Source: an uncultured Pseudomonadota bacterium (GTDB lineage Bacteria > Pseudomonadota > Alphaproteobacteria > RF32 > CAG-239). From it: DNA of 53,472 nucleotides. Positions within the stretch are counted from its first letter, which is position 1, and every line of letters begins with the position of its first letter. The position numbers were made by a program, and so were the translations under genes. Shown here piece by piece: positions 17,692-26,249 of the stretch. The notes under the pieces are model-generated. The model was not told the DNA's origin. It did no database searches and saw nothing but the letters and a program-made list of their open reading frames with translations. Location: contig CASFUZ010000009.1 of NCBI GenBank assembly GCA_949298065.1, forward strand, positions 1 to 53,472. Direction: 5' to 3'.

Positions 17692-17790
17692 CAAGGTACC
17701 GATTTGCACGCTGCTACCGTAGTCGGTGATATGGTTGATGCCCTACGCAAAGACACATCATCCATGGCTTTTCTCTTATCCGCTCTATGA
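17692..17790 (+). pseudogene. Relic of a proton-translocating pyrophosphatase (hppA) C-terminus
   Basis: One frame reads QGTDLHAATVVGDMVDALRK and then DTSS, ending at a TGA at 17788-17790. This aligns with the conserved end of membrane H+-pyrophosphatases, whose pattern is GS(D/E)AHKAAVVGDTVGDP-(F/Y)KDTSGP, at about 13 of 24 positions as I recall the family consensus. The functional Gly-Asp-Pro part is altered to DAL and the rest of the ~680-residue protein is missing. Upstream of 17692 the frame stays open and hydrophobic but is not recognisable. The 493-bp gap between tRNA-Gln and the 17993 gene therefore seems to hold gene decay, with a terminator and an inverted repeat. Confidence 0.5.
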
Positions 17791-17992
17791 ACATAGACGC
17801 ATAATATCATATTTTTGCCCAAATGTCTAATACAAAGCTGTGTCAACATATGAGCAACAACTTTTTATATTTGCATACCTTAAAAATATTAAAACTTTCT
17901 TGTTTGCTAAATTTTTCGGAAAATAAAATCATATCCTATTAACCTTTTCTCAACGTCATAAATTGACATTGTCTGCTTTTATGTTGGTTTTT

Positions 17993-18211
17993 ATGAAAAC
18001 ACTTACTAATGACAAAATTTATTTATGTTGGCGAAATTGTGAACATATTGCTCAATCCGGCCTCAAGGAATGGCGGTTTGATGAAAACGGCTTTCCCGTC
18101 AGATTTTGCTATTATGAAAATCCTAATAAACAGGGAGGCTGGTTTATCAAAGAAGATGCCCAACACAATCTACATATTTGTTCTTATGACGCTCTAAGAA
18201 CCTTGCTCTAA
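17993..18211 (+). CDS. Small hypothetical protein
   Basis: This 72-aa protein starts MKTLTNDKIYLCWRNCEHIA and is rich in aromatic residues, with three or four cysteines. I do not recognise it. The open frame extends up to 17963, but that stretch begins in a TTGACA that could be a -35 box, so I favour ATG 17993; no Shine-Dalgarno site is clear. The stop is one base from the convergent nuclease stop. It marks the left edge of the accessory island. Confidence 0.45.
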   Translation: MKTLTNDKIYLCWRNCEHIAQSGLKEWRFDENGFPVRFCYYENPNKQGGWFIKEDAQHNLHICSYDALRTLL

Positions 18212-18212
18212 A

Positions 18213-19682
18213 CTATGCCGCAAATTTATACAAAACTTCCATCAGTTTAACCATCGCAAATGTATCTTGACCGCAATATATCTCCAGTCCGTCAAACAAA
18301 ACTTTCTCTTCTTCCTCGGATAATTTCCCCAACATAAATTTAGAGTAACGCTCCATAGCCTCTCCGCCGTTTTTTACCTCAAGTTTATCATAACTTATAT
18401 CCGTGAATGCAGGTAAAACCTTTTTGATGGAGGCTGAGCTATGTTGCTCATAGTGATACAAAGCTCTTTGCCGAAACGGAACTAACTGGTCTAAAACTCT
18501 TTTGTTTATATTCAGAATTGCTTCCGCTAAATCAGGAAATAATCTGGCTAATTCCTCATTGCGCTTTTTTTCAAAAATTTCGTTATAAACGATAACGGAA
18601 CCTTTCTTGCCGCAATTTTTTACCAGAGCTTCGGCCAAAGCTCGTCTTGGATCTGTCCTTTCTTTATGCAGAAATCCTATATGCTTGACCTCTTCGTTCG
18701 GGCTGTCTTGAATATGCAAGGAAAACTGAAACGGAATATGCTGATACGGACCAGAGTTTTCAAACAAAGGTATTGCCGGCTCTATGGTTTCATAATCCAA
18801 ATAATACAACGGATATTTCAGTTTGCTCAAAAATTCACGGATTTTATCTTTCTCACAGTAAATTTTCTGATTTTGCCATGCTGATATATCTATAAATCTT
18901 TTTTCCTTATATTCTGAGGCAACCAAATCTTTAATATCGTAGGAATTAAGTTTTTGGCAGATTTTATCTGCAGTTGGTTGCGGAAAAATATCCCAAATAG
19001 AATATTGTGGAACTTTGGCACAACAATAATCATAAAATCCGCAAGATTTGCATTTTTTAGATATTGTTATCTTGGGTTCTTTCTTGTGTTTTTGCATATC
19101 TGACAAGATTGCTGCTTGCTCTTCAACTTCATCATAACGCGCTGCAACTTCTGCCGTAACATTTTCTGACGTAAAAAGTTTTTTGATATCTAATTTCTTC
19201 TTTAGTTTGTACTTCTTATCAAGATACAAAACGTAGCAATCTTTTATTTTATATCCGGCATTGGAAAAAACATAATACTGAAAAGCCAAATCCTCAATAT
19301 GTTCGTCTTTGACTTCCGTTGTGCTTTTGATTTCTATTAAATTCCAGCCTCTGCCTTCTCTTTGCAAAATGTCTATTCGGCAAGTTGCACCCCAAGGCAA
19401 GCAGGCAACCGCCTCAAACAATACATCATTATTTTTGCTTAATATTTTCGTCTGTTCAGCGCCGTTCTTAAAATCCCATATCGGGGCAGAAACCTCTACC
19501 CCTTCTGGGTAGAGCGCCCGAGCCAATTCTTGAACACTATATCCGCTTGCGCTCCACTCATCTGCTTCTTCTGATAAAAGCTCTTTTTTATGCTTCTTCA
19601 GCCAAAGTGCTTTGGAACATGAACTTCCTAACATATAGTCAGATTTGGATAATAACAGAGGCTTATTCTCTTTATTTATCAT
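18213..19682 (-). CDS. DUF2779-type nuclease: Cas4-like plus DEDD exonuclease domains
   Basis: The N-terminal half is a Cas4/RecB-like PD-(D/E)XK nuclease: Asp104 in CRIDIL, then Glu117 and Lys119 in LIEIKS. Cys22 with Cys211, Cys214 and Cys220 (CKSCGFYDYC) match the four-cysteine iron-sulfur pattern of Cas4 and AddB. The C-terminal half resembles DUF2779, an RNase H/DEDD-like exonuclease: Asp296 and Glu298 in YYLDYETIEP, Asn367 in VIVYNEIFEK, Asp398, and Asp473 in YCGQDTFAM. Length is 489 aa. Its start overlaps the WYL regulator by 11 nt, so the two are co-translated. A role in DNA defence or repair is likely from the domains; the substrate is unknown. Confidence 0.75.
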   Translation of the reverse strand: MINKENKPLLLSKSDYMLGSSCSKALWLKKHKKELLSEEADEWSASGYSVQELARALYPEGVEVSAPIWDFKNGAEQTKILSKNNDVLFEAVACLPWGATCRIDILQREGRGWNLIEIKSTTEVKDEHIEDLAFQYYVFSNAGYKIKDCYVLYLDKKYKLKKKLDIKKLFTSENVTAEVAARYDEVEEQAAILSDMQKHKKEPKITISKKCKSCGFYDYCCAKVPQYSIWDIFPQPTADKICQKLNSYDIKDLVASEYKEKRFIDISAWQNQKIYCEKDKIREFLSKLKYPLYYLDYETIEPAIPLFENSGPYQHIPFQFSLHIQDSPNEEVKHIGFLHKERTDPRRALAEALVKNCGKKGSVIVYNEIFEKKRNEELARLFPDLAEAILNINKRVLDQLVPFRQRALYHYEQHSSASIKKVLPAFTDISYDKLEVKNGGEAMERYSKFMLGKLSEEEEKVLFDGLEIYCGQDTFAMVKLMEVLYKFAA

Positions 19683-20628
19683 ACCAATTCTCCGGTTTGA
19701 TGACTTTTACATGATCTCCCCAAGTATAGAGATGCCAATCCATTTCTAATCTGCCACCGGCTCTGAACTTAACGGTAAGCGTCCCGTCTTTATTTTTTAT
19801 CATGATTTGTGTGGGGTGAAAAATATATTGTGCGGCATCTTCTGCAACTTCCTTATCAAAAAGCCATTCAACTTCAAATGGTTCTTCATGAAATGCGCCA
19901 AAAGATTCCTCGGCATATTTTTGCAGGCTAAAATTCGGTAGCGGTACAATTACTTTATCTAATATTTCTACATCTTTTATATTGCTCAAAATAAAATTAT
20001 GCACTTCTTCTCCAAAAAAACCATCACTATGATGCGCTACTAAATAGTGATTACGTTCGCCATACAAAAATCCATAAGGGTTTAATGTGTTTATGCTCGT
20101 TTTGCCGCTTTTTTGATTATAGTATTTTATTCTAATCTGATGACATTCCAAAATTGCTTGGCGGATTTTGGAAATTATCTTTTCATCAAGTTGTAATTTT
20201 GGTCCCGGACGGCAAATAAATCCTTCTGCCTCTAACAGCGCTTCGGCATCCGGCTCTATCTTGCGTATGACATCCGGTTTGATGCTGGCTCTGACTTTAT
20301 TTATGACTTTTTCCAATATGTCTTTTTTATCTGTCATCTGCTTTTGGGCAAAAATTTCCTTTGCTGTCTCCAAAGCTGACAATTCTTCAGCAGAGAAGTT
20401 TATTAAGTCCTTTAATGTTCCTTGCGGGATATACCAGCGTTTTTGATTGTTTTCACAAATAATTTCTTCTGCTTGAGGAAAACGAGTGATAATCATATCA
20501 CGCATACGTTCAGCCGTGCGGCGGGAAACTTGATATTTTTCAGCAATATCATTTAAGCTGATGCCTTCTCGCGTTGATTGCATCCAAATTGCTAAATCCA
20601 GCAAATCATATGTTTTTTCATAAGCCAT
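19672..20628 (-). CDS. WYL-domain transcriptional regulator
   Basis: An N-terminal helix-turn-helix (about residues 20-50: ISLNDIAEKYQVSRRTAERM) is followed by a linker and a WYL domain around residues 160-240 with NPYGFLYGERNHYLVAHH. WYL proteins are ligand-sensing regulators often found with phage-defence genes. I chose ATG 20628 because GGAGA lies 8 nt upstream; a TTG two codons earlier is less likely. Length is 318 aa. A TGACA-N5-TGTCA palindrome covers the -35 region of its own promoter, which indicates autoregulation, and a near copy precedes the AAA+ operon. Confidence 0.88.
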   Translation of the reverse strand: MAYEKTYDLLDLAIWMQSTREGISLNDIAEKYQVSRRTAERMRDMIITRFPQAEEIICENNQKRWYIPQGTLKDLINFSAEELSALETAKEIFAQKQMTDKKDILEKVINKVRASIKPDVIRKIEPDAEALLEAEGFICRPGPKLQLDEKIISKIRQAILECHQIRIKYYNQKSGKTSINTLNPYGFLYGERNHYLVAHHSDGFFGEEVHNFILSNIKDVEILDKVIVPLPNFSLQKYAEESFGAFHEEPFEVEWLFDKEVAEDAAQYIFHPTQIMIKNKDGTLTVKFRAGGRLEMDWHLYTWGDHVKVIKPENWYDK

Positions 20629-20642
20629 TAGCAAATCTCCGA

Positions 20643-20679
20643 ATTATAAAATAAAATGAGGCTATGACATATTTTGTCA
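20643..20679 (-). promoter_or_regulatory. WYL promoter with palindromic operator
   Basis: The palindrome TGACA-N5-TGTCA (20665-20679) lies 16 nt from a perfect TATAAT on the minus strand (20643-20648). It takes the place of the -35 box. The same arrangement recurs at 26213-26249. The divergent 20734 gene shares this intergenic region and may respond too. Confidence 0.65.
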
Positions 20680-20733
20680 GAGGTAAGATTAATATTATCT
20701 TATCAAACAACTTTTTCTTTGGAGTGTTATTTT

Positions 20734-21213
20734 ATGAAAAAATTTTTATTTGCAGCTTTTGTGGTTTTCGTAGGTATTGTTTTCTATATCAATTCCGAAG
20801 CATATCTAATACAAAACCTTTTGGAAAAAGGCGTGAAACAATTTGATGCTGAAGGCGGACAGATTTTAATTATCAATACGACAAAAAATCTGACCGAAAG
20901 AAAATATGGTATTGGCAACTATTCCTTTTCCCCCTTAAATGAAAAGCAAAAAGCCAAATGTTTTGCTAAAATAGTTAATATTTACGGAGAAGAAATTAGG
21001 GCATATTTTTGCACCATAGCTCAAAATTCGCCTAAAGAAGTTGAAGCCGTGGCTTTCGCTAAAATCAGACTAAATAACCAAGATTATGAACTTTGGGTGG
21101 CTCTTAACAGACCTAAGCCCAAAAAAGAAACCTATGGCTTTGTTACGGCATCGTGGAATGCTTTGCCTTTGCTTTACAAATTGTTAAATATCTTTTATGA
21201 TTTCAAAAACTAG
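20734..21213 (+). CDS. Small exported or membrane-anchored protein
   Basis: ATG 20734 is preceded by GGAG at 9 nt; the frame opening at 20674 is not used because the operator lies there. Residues 1-22 form a hydrophobic segment after MKK, either a signal peptide or an anchor. The rest, about 135 residues, has two cysteines and a mixed beta-rich composition with no motif I know. It is the first gene of a plus-strand trio divergent from the WYL regulator. Its function is unknown. Confidence 0.55.
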   Translation: MKKFLFAAFVVFVGIVFYINSEAYLIQNLLEKGVKQFDAEGGQILIINTTKNLTERKYGIGNYSFSPLNEKQKAKCFAKIVNIYGEEIRAYFCTIAQNSPKEVEAVAFAKIRLNNQDYELWVALNRPKPKKETYGFVTASWNALPLLYKLLNIFYDFKN

Positions 21214-21232
21214 CTTAGAGAGGAGATGACTT

Positions 21233-21982
21233 ATGAGTATTAAGATTGATGTGAATTTTTCTTTTATATCAGATACAAAAAAATATTTGGAAATGTTTGA
21301 TAAACAAAAATCTTCTCGTAATTGTCCTGATCCTGACAGTTGCAGTAAAACACTTCGTGATTATCACAAAGTGTTGTGGAGCAAGCCGCTTCCAAACGGC
21401 GACAAGATGGAATTAAGCGAAGATGCGACTTATTTGGCTTGGAAAGATTTTCACTTTGGGTCTGATTCTATTGTTAATATGTATTTTCATCATATTAGTG
21501 TTGCAAAGTATTATTTAACAGACGAGCTTAAAAATACATTCTGTCAAAAATATGGTTTTAGCGATTTTACTTCTTTTTGGAGAGATTATCTCATAAAATC
21601 TTATACTATCGGCGGGGCTATCATCTTTCCTAAAAGCAACTCTATTAATGCCGAGCGCGGAAAAATGCTTAAAGATAGGTTTGATTTGACCTTGGAATGT
21701 ATCCGCTTATATTATCTTGAGAAAGAAAGTCCTTTGTTTGCTACACTTCAAGCCAATAAAGCTTTTTTTGATTTGTTTGTAGATTTTGAACAATATGTTG
21801 ATTTCTTTTATTTGCAAGATTTGGTAGACCCTAATTCTTCCAAAATAAAATATTTTAATAGCTTCAAAGATTTGTCTAATGTTCCTTATCCTCAAACGGA
21901 GCGAGATTGGCTAGATTTGTATGAAAATCAGCTTGATTTTGTTAATCGTCGTAACAAAAGAATTGCCGAAAGTATAAAATGA
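21233..21982 (+). CDS. Hypothetical protein, possibly DUF6994-like
   Basis: This 249-aa soluble protein has a distinctive N-terminal block NCPDPDSCSKTLRDYHKVLW followed by SKPLPNGDKMEL. I associate that pattern, from memory only, with a family named DUF6994. No signal peptide or catalytic motif is clear. AGGAGATG gives a good Shine-Dalgarno site. It is 19 nt after the exported protein gene, and its TGA overlaps the ATG of the metallo-hydrolase (ATGA), so the two are probably co-translated and may act together. Confidence 0.55.
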   Translation: MSIKIDVNFSFISDTKKYLEMFDKQKSSRNCPDPDSCSKTLRDYHKVLWSKPLPNGDKMELSEDATYLAWKDFHFGSDSIVNMYFHHISVAKYYLTDELKNTFCQKYGFSDFTSFWRDYLIKSYTIGGAIIFPKSNSINAERGKMLKDRFDLTLECIRLYYLEKESPLFATLQANKAFFDLFVDFEQYVDFFYLQDLVDPNSSKIKYFNSFKDLSNVPYPQTERDWLDLYENQLDFVNRRNKRIAESIK

Positions 21983-23184
21983 AAATCTCCATCAAGCGCG
22001 GAACAAAAGAAATAGGCGGTTCTGCCGTTGAAATAATCTCTGACAAGGGGCAAAGAATCATTGTTGATTTGGGCTTGCCTTTGGATGCGGCAGACACTTC
22101 TCCTGAATTATTACCTGATATTAAAGGGTTAACGCATAAGTCCGATGACTTATTGGCTCTGCTCATTTCTCACGCACACCAAGACCATTATGGCTTGGGA
22201 AAATATATTGATGACAAAATTCCGGTTTATTTGAGCCATGAGGCACAAAGTATTATGCAAATTGCCCATATTCATCGCCTTCCGGGGGCTTTTGTCTTTC
22301 CGAATACCGTTTGTTTTGAAAATGAAAAAACTTTTCAGCTCAATGATTTTAGAATTACACCTTATCTGTTTGACCATTCTGCTTATGGGGCTTACGGCTT
22401 TCTTATTGAGGTCGATGGGCAAAAAGTTTTTTACAGCGGTGATTTCAGGGCTCATGGGCGCAAAAGAAAATTATTTTATAAATTTTTGCGTAATCATCCC
22501 CAAAATATTGATGTTTTGCTTCTGGAAGGTTCTTGCTTGGGGCGTGAAAACTCTGAACATTACGAATACGAAGAAGATTTGGAAAACAAATTTTATGACT
22601 TCTGGAAAGAATCAAAGGGCTTGGCTTTAGTCCAAACTTCTGCTCAAAATATTGACCGTATTGTTACCATATATCGTGCCGCAAAAAAATGTAGAAGAAA
22701 TATTGTTTTATCCGGTTATGCCGGACATATTTTACAGGGAACAGGTAACCCGCGCCTGCCTAATTTTACATGGCCGGATGTTAAAAAATTTTCTTTACAT
22801 CCGCTTAAAAGACATGAAACAGGTGTTAACGAACTTATGCTTAATCCTCAAAAATATGTTGTTTTGTTAGATTCAAAAATCTATGAACAACTTAAAAATG
22901 CCGGAATAATTAATAACCAAACAACTTATGTTTATTCCATGTGGAAGGGATATAAGGAAAAATATCAAAATCAATTAACCTTCTTGGCAGACAATAATAT
23001 TCCCATGCAGGATATTCATACTTCCGGACATGCGGATGTCCCAACACTAAAAAAAATTGTTGCCGGATTAAAGCCCAAAATAATTATTCCCATTCATACC
23101 TTTTATCCGCAGAAATTTATGCAAATGTTTGATAATGCCGTTTGTTTAAATGACGGCGATTTATTTGAAATTCCCATCAAATAA
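21979..23184 (+). CDS. MBL-fold metallo-hydrolase, RNase J/beta-CASP-like
   Basis: The N-terminal metallo-beta-lactamase domain has SHAHQDHYG (His65, His67, Asp69, His70), FDHSAYGAYGF and FYSGDFRAHGR. Residues ~180-350 match a beta-CASP-like insertion. The C-terminal HTSGHADVPTLKKIVAGLKP and IPIHTF are the closing motifs of RNase J and related ribonucleases. At 401 aa it is shorter than RNase J (~550) and lacks its C-terminal domain. The closest roles would be RNA or nucleic-acid cleavage. It is coupled to the preceding gene by ATGA, and its 3' end overlaps the convergent nuclease gene by 24 nt. Confidence 0.8.
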   Translation: MKISIKRGTKEIGGSAVEIISDKGQRIIVDLGLPLDAADTSPELLPDIKGLTHKSDDLLALLISHAHQDHYGLGKYIDDKIPVYLSHEAQSIMQIAHIHRLPGAFVFPNTVCFENEKTFQLNDFRITPYLFDHSAYGAYGFLIEVDGQKVFYSGDFRAHGRKRKLFYKFLRNHPQNIDVLLLEGSCLGRENSEHYEYEEDLENKFYDFWKESKGLALVQTSAQNIDRIVTIYRAAKKCRRNIVLSGYAGHILQGTGNPRLPNFTWPDVKKFSLHPLKRHETGVNELMLNPQKYVVLLDSKIYEQLKNAGIINNQTTYVYSMWKGYKEKYQNQLTFLADNNIPMQDIHTSGHADVPTLKKIVAGLKPKIIIPIHTFYPQKFMQMFDNAVCLNDGDLFEIPIK

Positions 23185-24159
23185 GTCTGTATGAATAGAT
23201 TTTATGGCCTCATTATTCGCCTCAAACATAATATACTTAAAACGTAAAATATCCTGACCGAGGTAAACATCTTTCGGTTCTTCGGAAATGCAATATTTTC
23301 CCGCCGGAGCCGCAATGCAAACATTGATAACCAGACTTTGGGGCAGTTTTTGCTTGTATCCAAAATGTTCAAACCATTTTGCACCACTAGGTGAGCGAAG
23401 CAGTTCTCTTAAAAATACGGCATAGCCAAGCCCTTGTCCTCTTATAATATGAGCCTGTTTGGCGGTCTTAACCGCATCTTTTTTCAGCTCTATGACACAA
23501 AGATTGGTGTTTCCCCCTTGCTTAACCCGAGCTAAAATATCTATTCCACCGGCGCGTGCCCGCTCTGATAAGCAGATTGTCTTACCAGAACCGGACAATA
23601 CTGTTGTCATTTGGAAAGCCAATTCATCATATATTCTAACTGGCTGAATGTTGCATAATTTTTTATCCTTGGAGCTGGTTTTAGACATATTTTCAATTAA
23701 GGCGCTCTCAAAAATATGTTCAATGTTATTTTCCTTCGGTAAGTTCTGACTGAAATGTTTTCTAAATTCTGCTGCTTCCGATGAATCCCAAGGGCAATTA
23801 AGCGGTTTGCTCCAACCTAAATATCTTTTGTTACTTATATCTAGATCTTTGTTTGTATACAACATCAATTTGCCTTGTTTTAGCTTCAAATAAGCTATGC
23901 TTTGACCTTTATAACGCAGATTTATTCCTTTCTTGCTCTTAATGTCCCCGATGCTGGTGTAAAGGTTGAGATTTTTTGCTTTGTGAAAATTTTTCCTAAT
24001 AGATATTATATTTTCTTCTTGAGCTTTGATTCCTGTTGCATATTCTTCAAATCTGGCTTTCCAGTCATCCTTTTTCTGTAGCCATTTTTGAACTGTGTTT
24101 GCAATATTTTGCAAATCATCATTTTTTCTTAAATCTATTATTTTTTTAGAATCTATCAT
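23161..24159 (-). CDS. PD-(D/E)XK nuclease-like protein paired with the AAA+ ATPase
   Basis: The C-terminal half holds GGIDILARVK followed by LCVIELKKDA, with Asp207, Glu224 and Lys226 in PD-(D/E)XK spacing, plus Glu179 in YDELAF as a possible helix acid. The N-terminal ~140 residues are helical and then beta-rich and unknown to me. Length is 332 aa. Its Shine-Dalgarno AGGAGA overlaps the TAG stop of the ATPase gene and the ATG follows 11 nt after that stop, so the pair is translationally coupled. The family cleaves DNA; the real substrate here is not known. Confidence 0.7.
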   Translation of the reverse strand: MIDSKKIIDLRKNDDLQNIANTVQKWLQKKDDWKARFEEYATGIKAQEENIISIRKNFHKAKNLNLYTSIGDIKSKKGINLRYKGQSIAYLKLKQGKLMLYTNKDLDISNKRYLGWSKPLNCPWDSSEAAEFRKHFSQNLPKENNIEHIFESALIENMSKTSSKDKKLCNIQPVRIYDELAFQMTTVLSGSGKTICLSERARAGGIDILARVKQGGNTNLCVIELKKDAVKTAKQAHIIRGQGLGYAVFLRELLRSPSGAKWFEHFGYKQKLPQSLVINVCIAAPAGKYCISEEPKDVYLGQDILRFKYIMFEANNEAIKSIHTDLFDGNFK

Positions 24160-24170
24160 CGCCTATTCTC

Positions 24171-26189
24171 CTAGATAAAACCAATTTTGTGTTGAATCGG
24201 TGCTTTGTTTTGCTGCTCTTGCTCCAACATTTTTATGAGTTCGTTTTTGTTTTTCTCTAAACCCAAAATTTGAGCTTTTTGTTTTACGACAACAAAATCT
24301 CCTGGGGCAAGAGAGTTTAGATGCGATAAGTTTACCTTGGCAATATTAAAAAAATGCTTAAAGGCAAGGCTTGATTGTTCCGGTGTCATATAATCATAAG
24401 CTACCTTAAAAGTAAAACGACGCAGACTGGCTTTATCTAAATTATCCATCAAATTCGTCGTGCAAACAAACGGATATGGGTAGCTTTCCATCTGTGTCAG
24501 CATCTCATTGACTTGAGTTACTTCCCATGAATTGTATGCTCTACTACGGTCTTGTAAAAAACTATCTGCCTCATCAAAAATCAGAACGGCTTGGTTTTCT
24601 CTCCCCTCTTTAAACGCCGCGGCAATATTTTGTTCCGTACCGCCAACCCACATGGATAATAAATCAGAACATTTTTTCTTTACAACCGGCATTTCCAATG
24701 TTTTGGCTAAAAATTCACCATACGCTGACTTACCCGTTCCGGAAGCCCCGTATAAACACAAAGAAAAATTTCGTTGCGGCAACTTCTTAATTCGTTCCGA
24801 CAAAAGGCTTAAATCCGTGTCCGTGTTTAACAACTTCGGATTAAATGTTGCCGCATGAGTGGCTTTCGGCGGAAGACAATACCCGTTATTATAGGCTTTT
24901 TCTAATGAGGTCAGACTCTGTTTAACTTCCGCCAAACCTCCTCCGGCAAGCTGCGCTGTCTTTACCGCAGTAACAATAAATGAGGGTGAAAGTTTATACT
25001 GAAGCGCAAATTCTTCCGCCGTTTTTTTATCTGATGGCAAATTGTTGGCTTTCAGTTCTTTTTGCCACATCTCTGTTCTGGTCTTCAGATTAGGCTTACT
25101 AAAATTTAGTGCATAAGTAAAACGGCGCAAATATGACTTTTCTATGTCCTCAATAGAGTTTATAATCCAAATTGTCGGCGTTTTATTACTTTCCAACAAC
25201 CGATTGACATAGAGTTTGTTGTTTTCCTTTTTTCTCATAAAAGGCAAACTATCCTTTTCTAAAAAATCATCAGCTTCATCTACCAATAAACAAACATTCT
25301 TGTCTTTGGATAACAGTCTATAGGCCAAATTTAAACTCTCTTTGCGCTCGCTCTCTTCAAACTGCTCTCCTACGGCATATAACTCCGCTTTTATTCTTTC
25401 TGCCAATGTCTTGGCAAACTCCGTTTTTCCCGTTCCTGGCTCGCCGTAAAACAACAAATTAACTCCTGTCTTTTTGTCTTTTACGGCATGGCTGAAAATC
25501 CGAGCGCAAAAATCTTTTTCCTCTAAATACGAAAAATCTTTCCACGCCAAATTTGCCTTACGCTTTTCTCCTAAAATTACATTCTTTATATCCATAGCGT
25601 TATTGATATTTTGTGAAAGTATTTTTACCGTTAAATCTGAGGCACAAATATCTCCGTTATACTCACTTTCAATCAGACCAAATTGCAATAATGGAGATTT
25701 TTTATCTAATATTTCTTCTATTTTACGTTGTTTTTGAGCCAACAACAAAGAGGCATTCTTTTTTAACTTGTTACATCTTCCGCAAACTTCTCGGTTGAAA
25801 TCTTCAAAGTTTTCATCTAACTTAATTCTGGACAATAAACCATACAAATTTTGCTCTTCATCCGTCAACTCCAACAGTTCAGATATATATCCAAGCCTTT
25901 TTTCTAAAATTGACATAGGACTGTTTTGCAGAGACTTCATTTTTTTATCTACGGCTATAATAAAATTTTCACCTCTCTGATAGGACTGCTTCTTTTGAGT
26001 GCGAGATATATCCTTAAAATCTAAAAACCTTTCTTCTTCGTCTTTGGTTGTCCATGAATAGTCTACAAAACTTTTTCCCTGCATATCATGCCAATCATAA
26101 ACATCAATTAAATGCTCTTTCAAAAAATTCTTGCTTTTTAAGGCGTTACTTAAATAGTTCAATAGTTTGTATTGTTCAAATTTTTCCAT
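24171..26189 (-). CDS. Tandem AAA+ ATPase
   Basis: Two AAA+ modules are clear. The first has Walker A GEPGTGKTE (249-257), Walker B VCLLVDEADD and a sensor-2-like LRRF. The second has Walker A GASGTGKSA (481-489), Walker B VLIFDEADSF and another LRRF. The N-terminal ~230 residues are helical, with one CGRC pair. The layout resembles Cdc48-like tandem ATPases more than MoxR or McrB. ATG 26189 is preceded by GAGGAGATG; the longer frame to 26240 runs into the operator. Length is 672 aa. It is in an operon with the PD-(D/E)XK protein and probably remodels or loads that partner's target. Confidence 0.85.
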   Translation of the reverse strand: MEKFEQYKLLNYLSNALKSKNFLKEHLIDVYDWHDMQGKSFVDYSWTTKDEEERFLDFKDISRTQKKQSYQRGENFIIAVDKKMKSLQNSPMSILEKRLGYISELLELTDEEQNLYGLLSRIKLDENFEDFNREVCGRCNKLKKNASLLLAQKQRKIEEILDKKSPLLQFGLIESEYNGDICASDLTVKILSQNINNAMDIKNVILGEKRKANLAWKDFSYLEEKDFCARIFSHAVKDKKTGVNLLFYGEPGTGKTEFAKTLAERIKAELYAVGEQFEESERKESLNLAYRLLSKDKNVCLLVDEADDFLEKDSLPFMRKKENNKLYVNRLLESNKTPTIWIINSIEDIEKSYLRRFTYALNFSKPNLKTRTEMWQKELKANNLPSDKKTAEEFALQYKLSPSFIVTAVKTAQLAGGGLAEVKQSLTSLEKAYNNGYCLPPKATHAATFNPKLLNTDTDLSLLSERIKKLPQRNFSLCLYGASGTGKSAYGEFLAKTLEMPVVKKKCSDLLSMWVGGTEQNIAAAFKEGRENQAVLIFDEADSFLQDRSRAYNSWEVTQVNEMLTQMESYPYPFVCTTNLMDNLDKASLRRFTFKVAYDYMTPEQSSLAFKHFFNIAKVNLSHLNSLAPGDFVVVKQKAQILGLEKNKNELIKMLEQEQQNKAPIQHKIGFI

Positions 26190-26212
26190 ATAAACATCTC
26201 CTCTTTTTGTGT

Positions 26213-26249
26213 GTAATATTTTAGAAGATGAATACGTCATTTTTTGTCA
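26213..26249 (-). promoter_or_regulatory. AAA+ operon promoter with WYL-type operator
   Basis: On the minus strand TGACAAAAAATGACG (26235-26249) matches the WYL-promoter operator at 12 of 15 positions. It lies exactly 16 nt from a -10-like TATTAC (26213-26218), the same spacing as at the WYL promoter. Confidence 0.6.

Noticed and set aside
17667..17849. 60-aa minus-strand frame
   Set aside because: It has no Shine-Dalgarno or family signal and overlaps the pyrophosphatase relic on the other strand.
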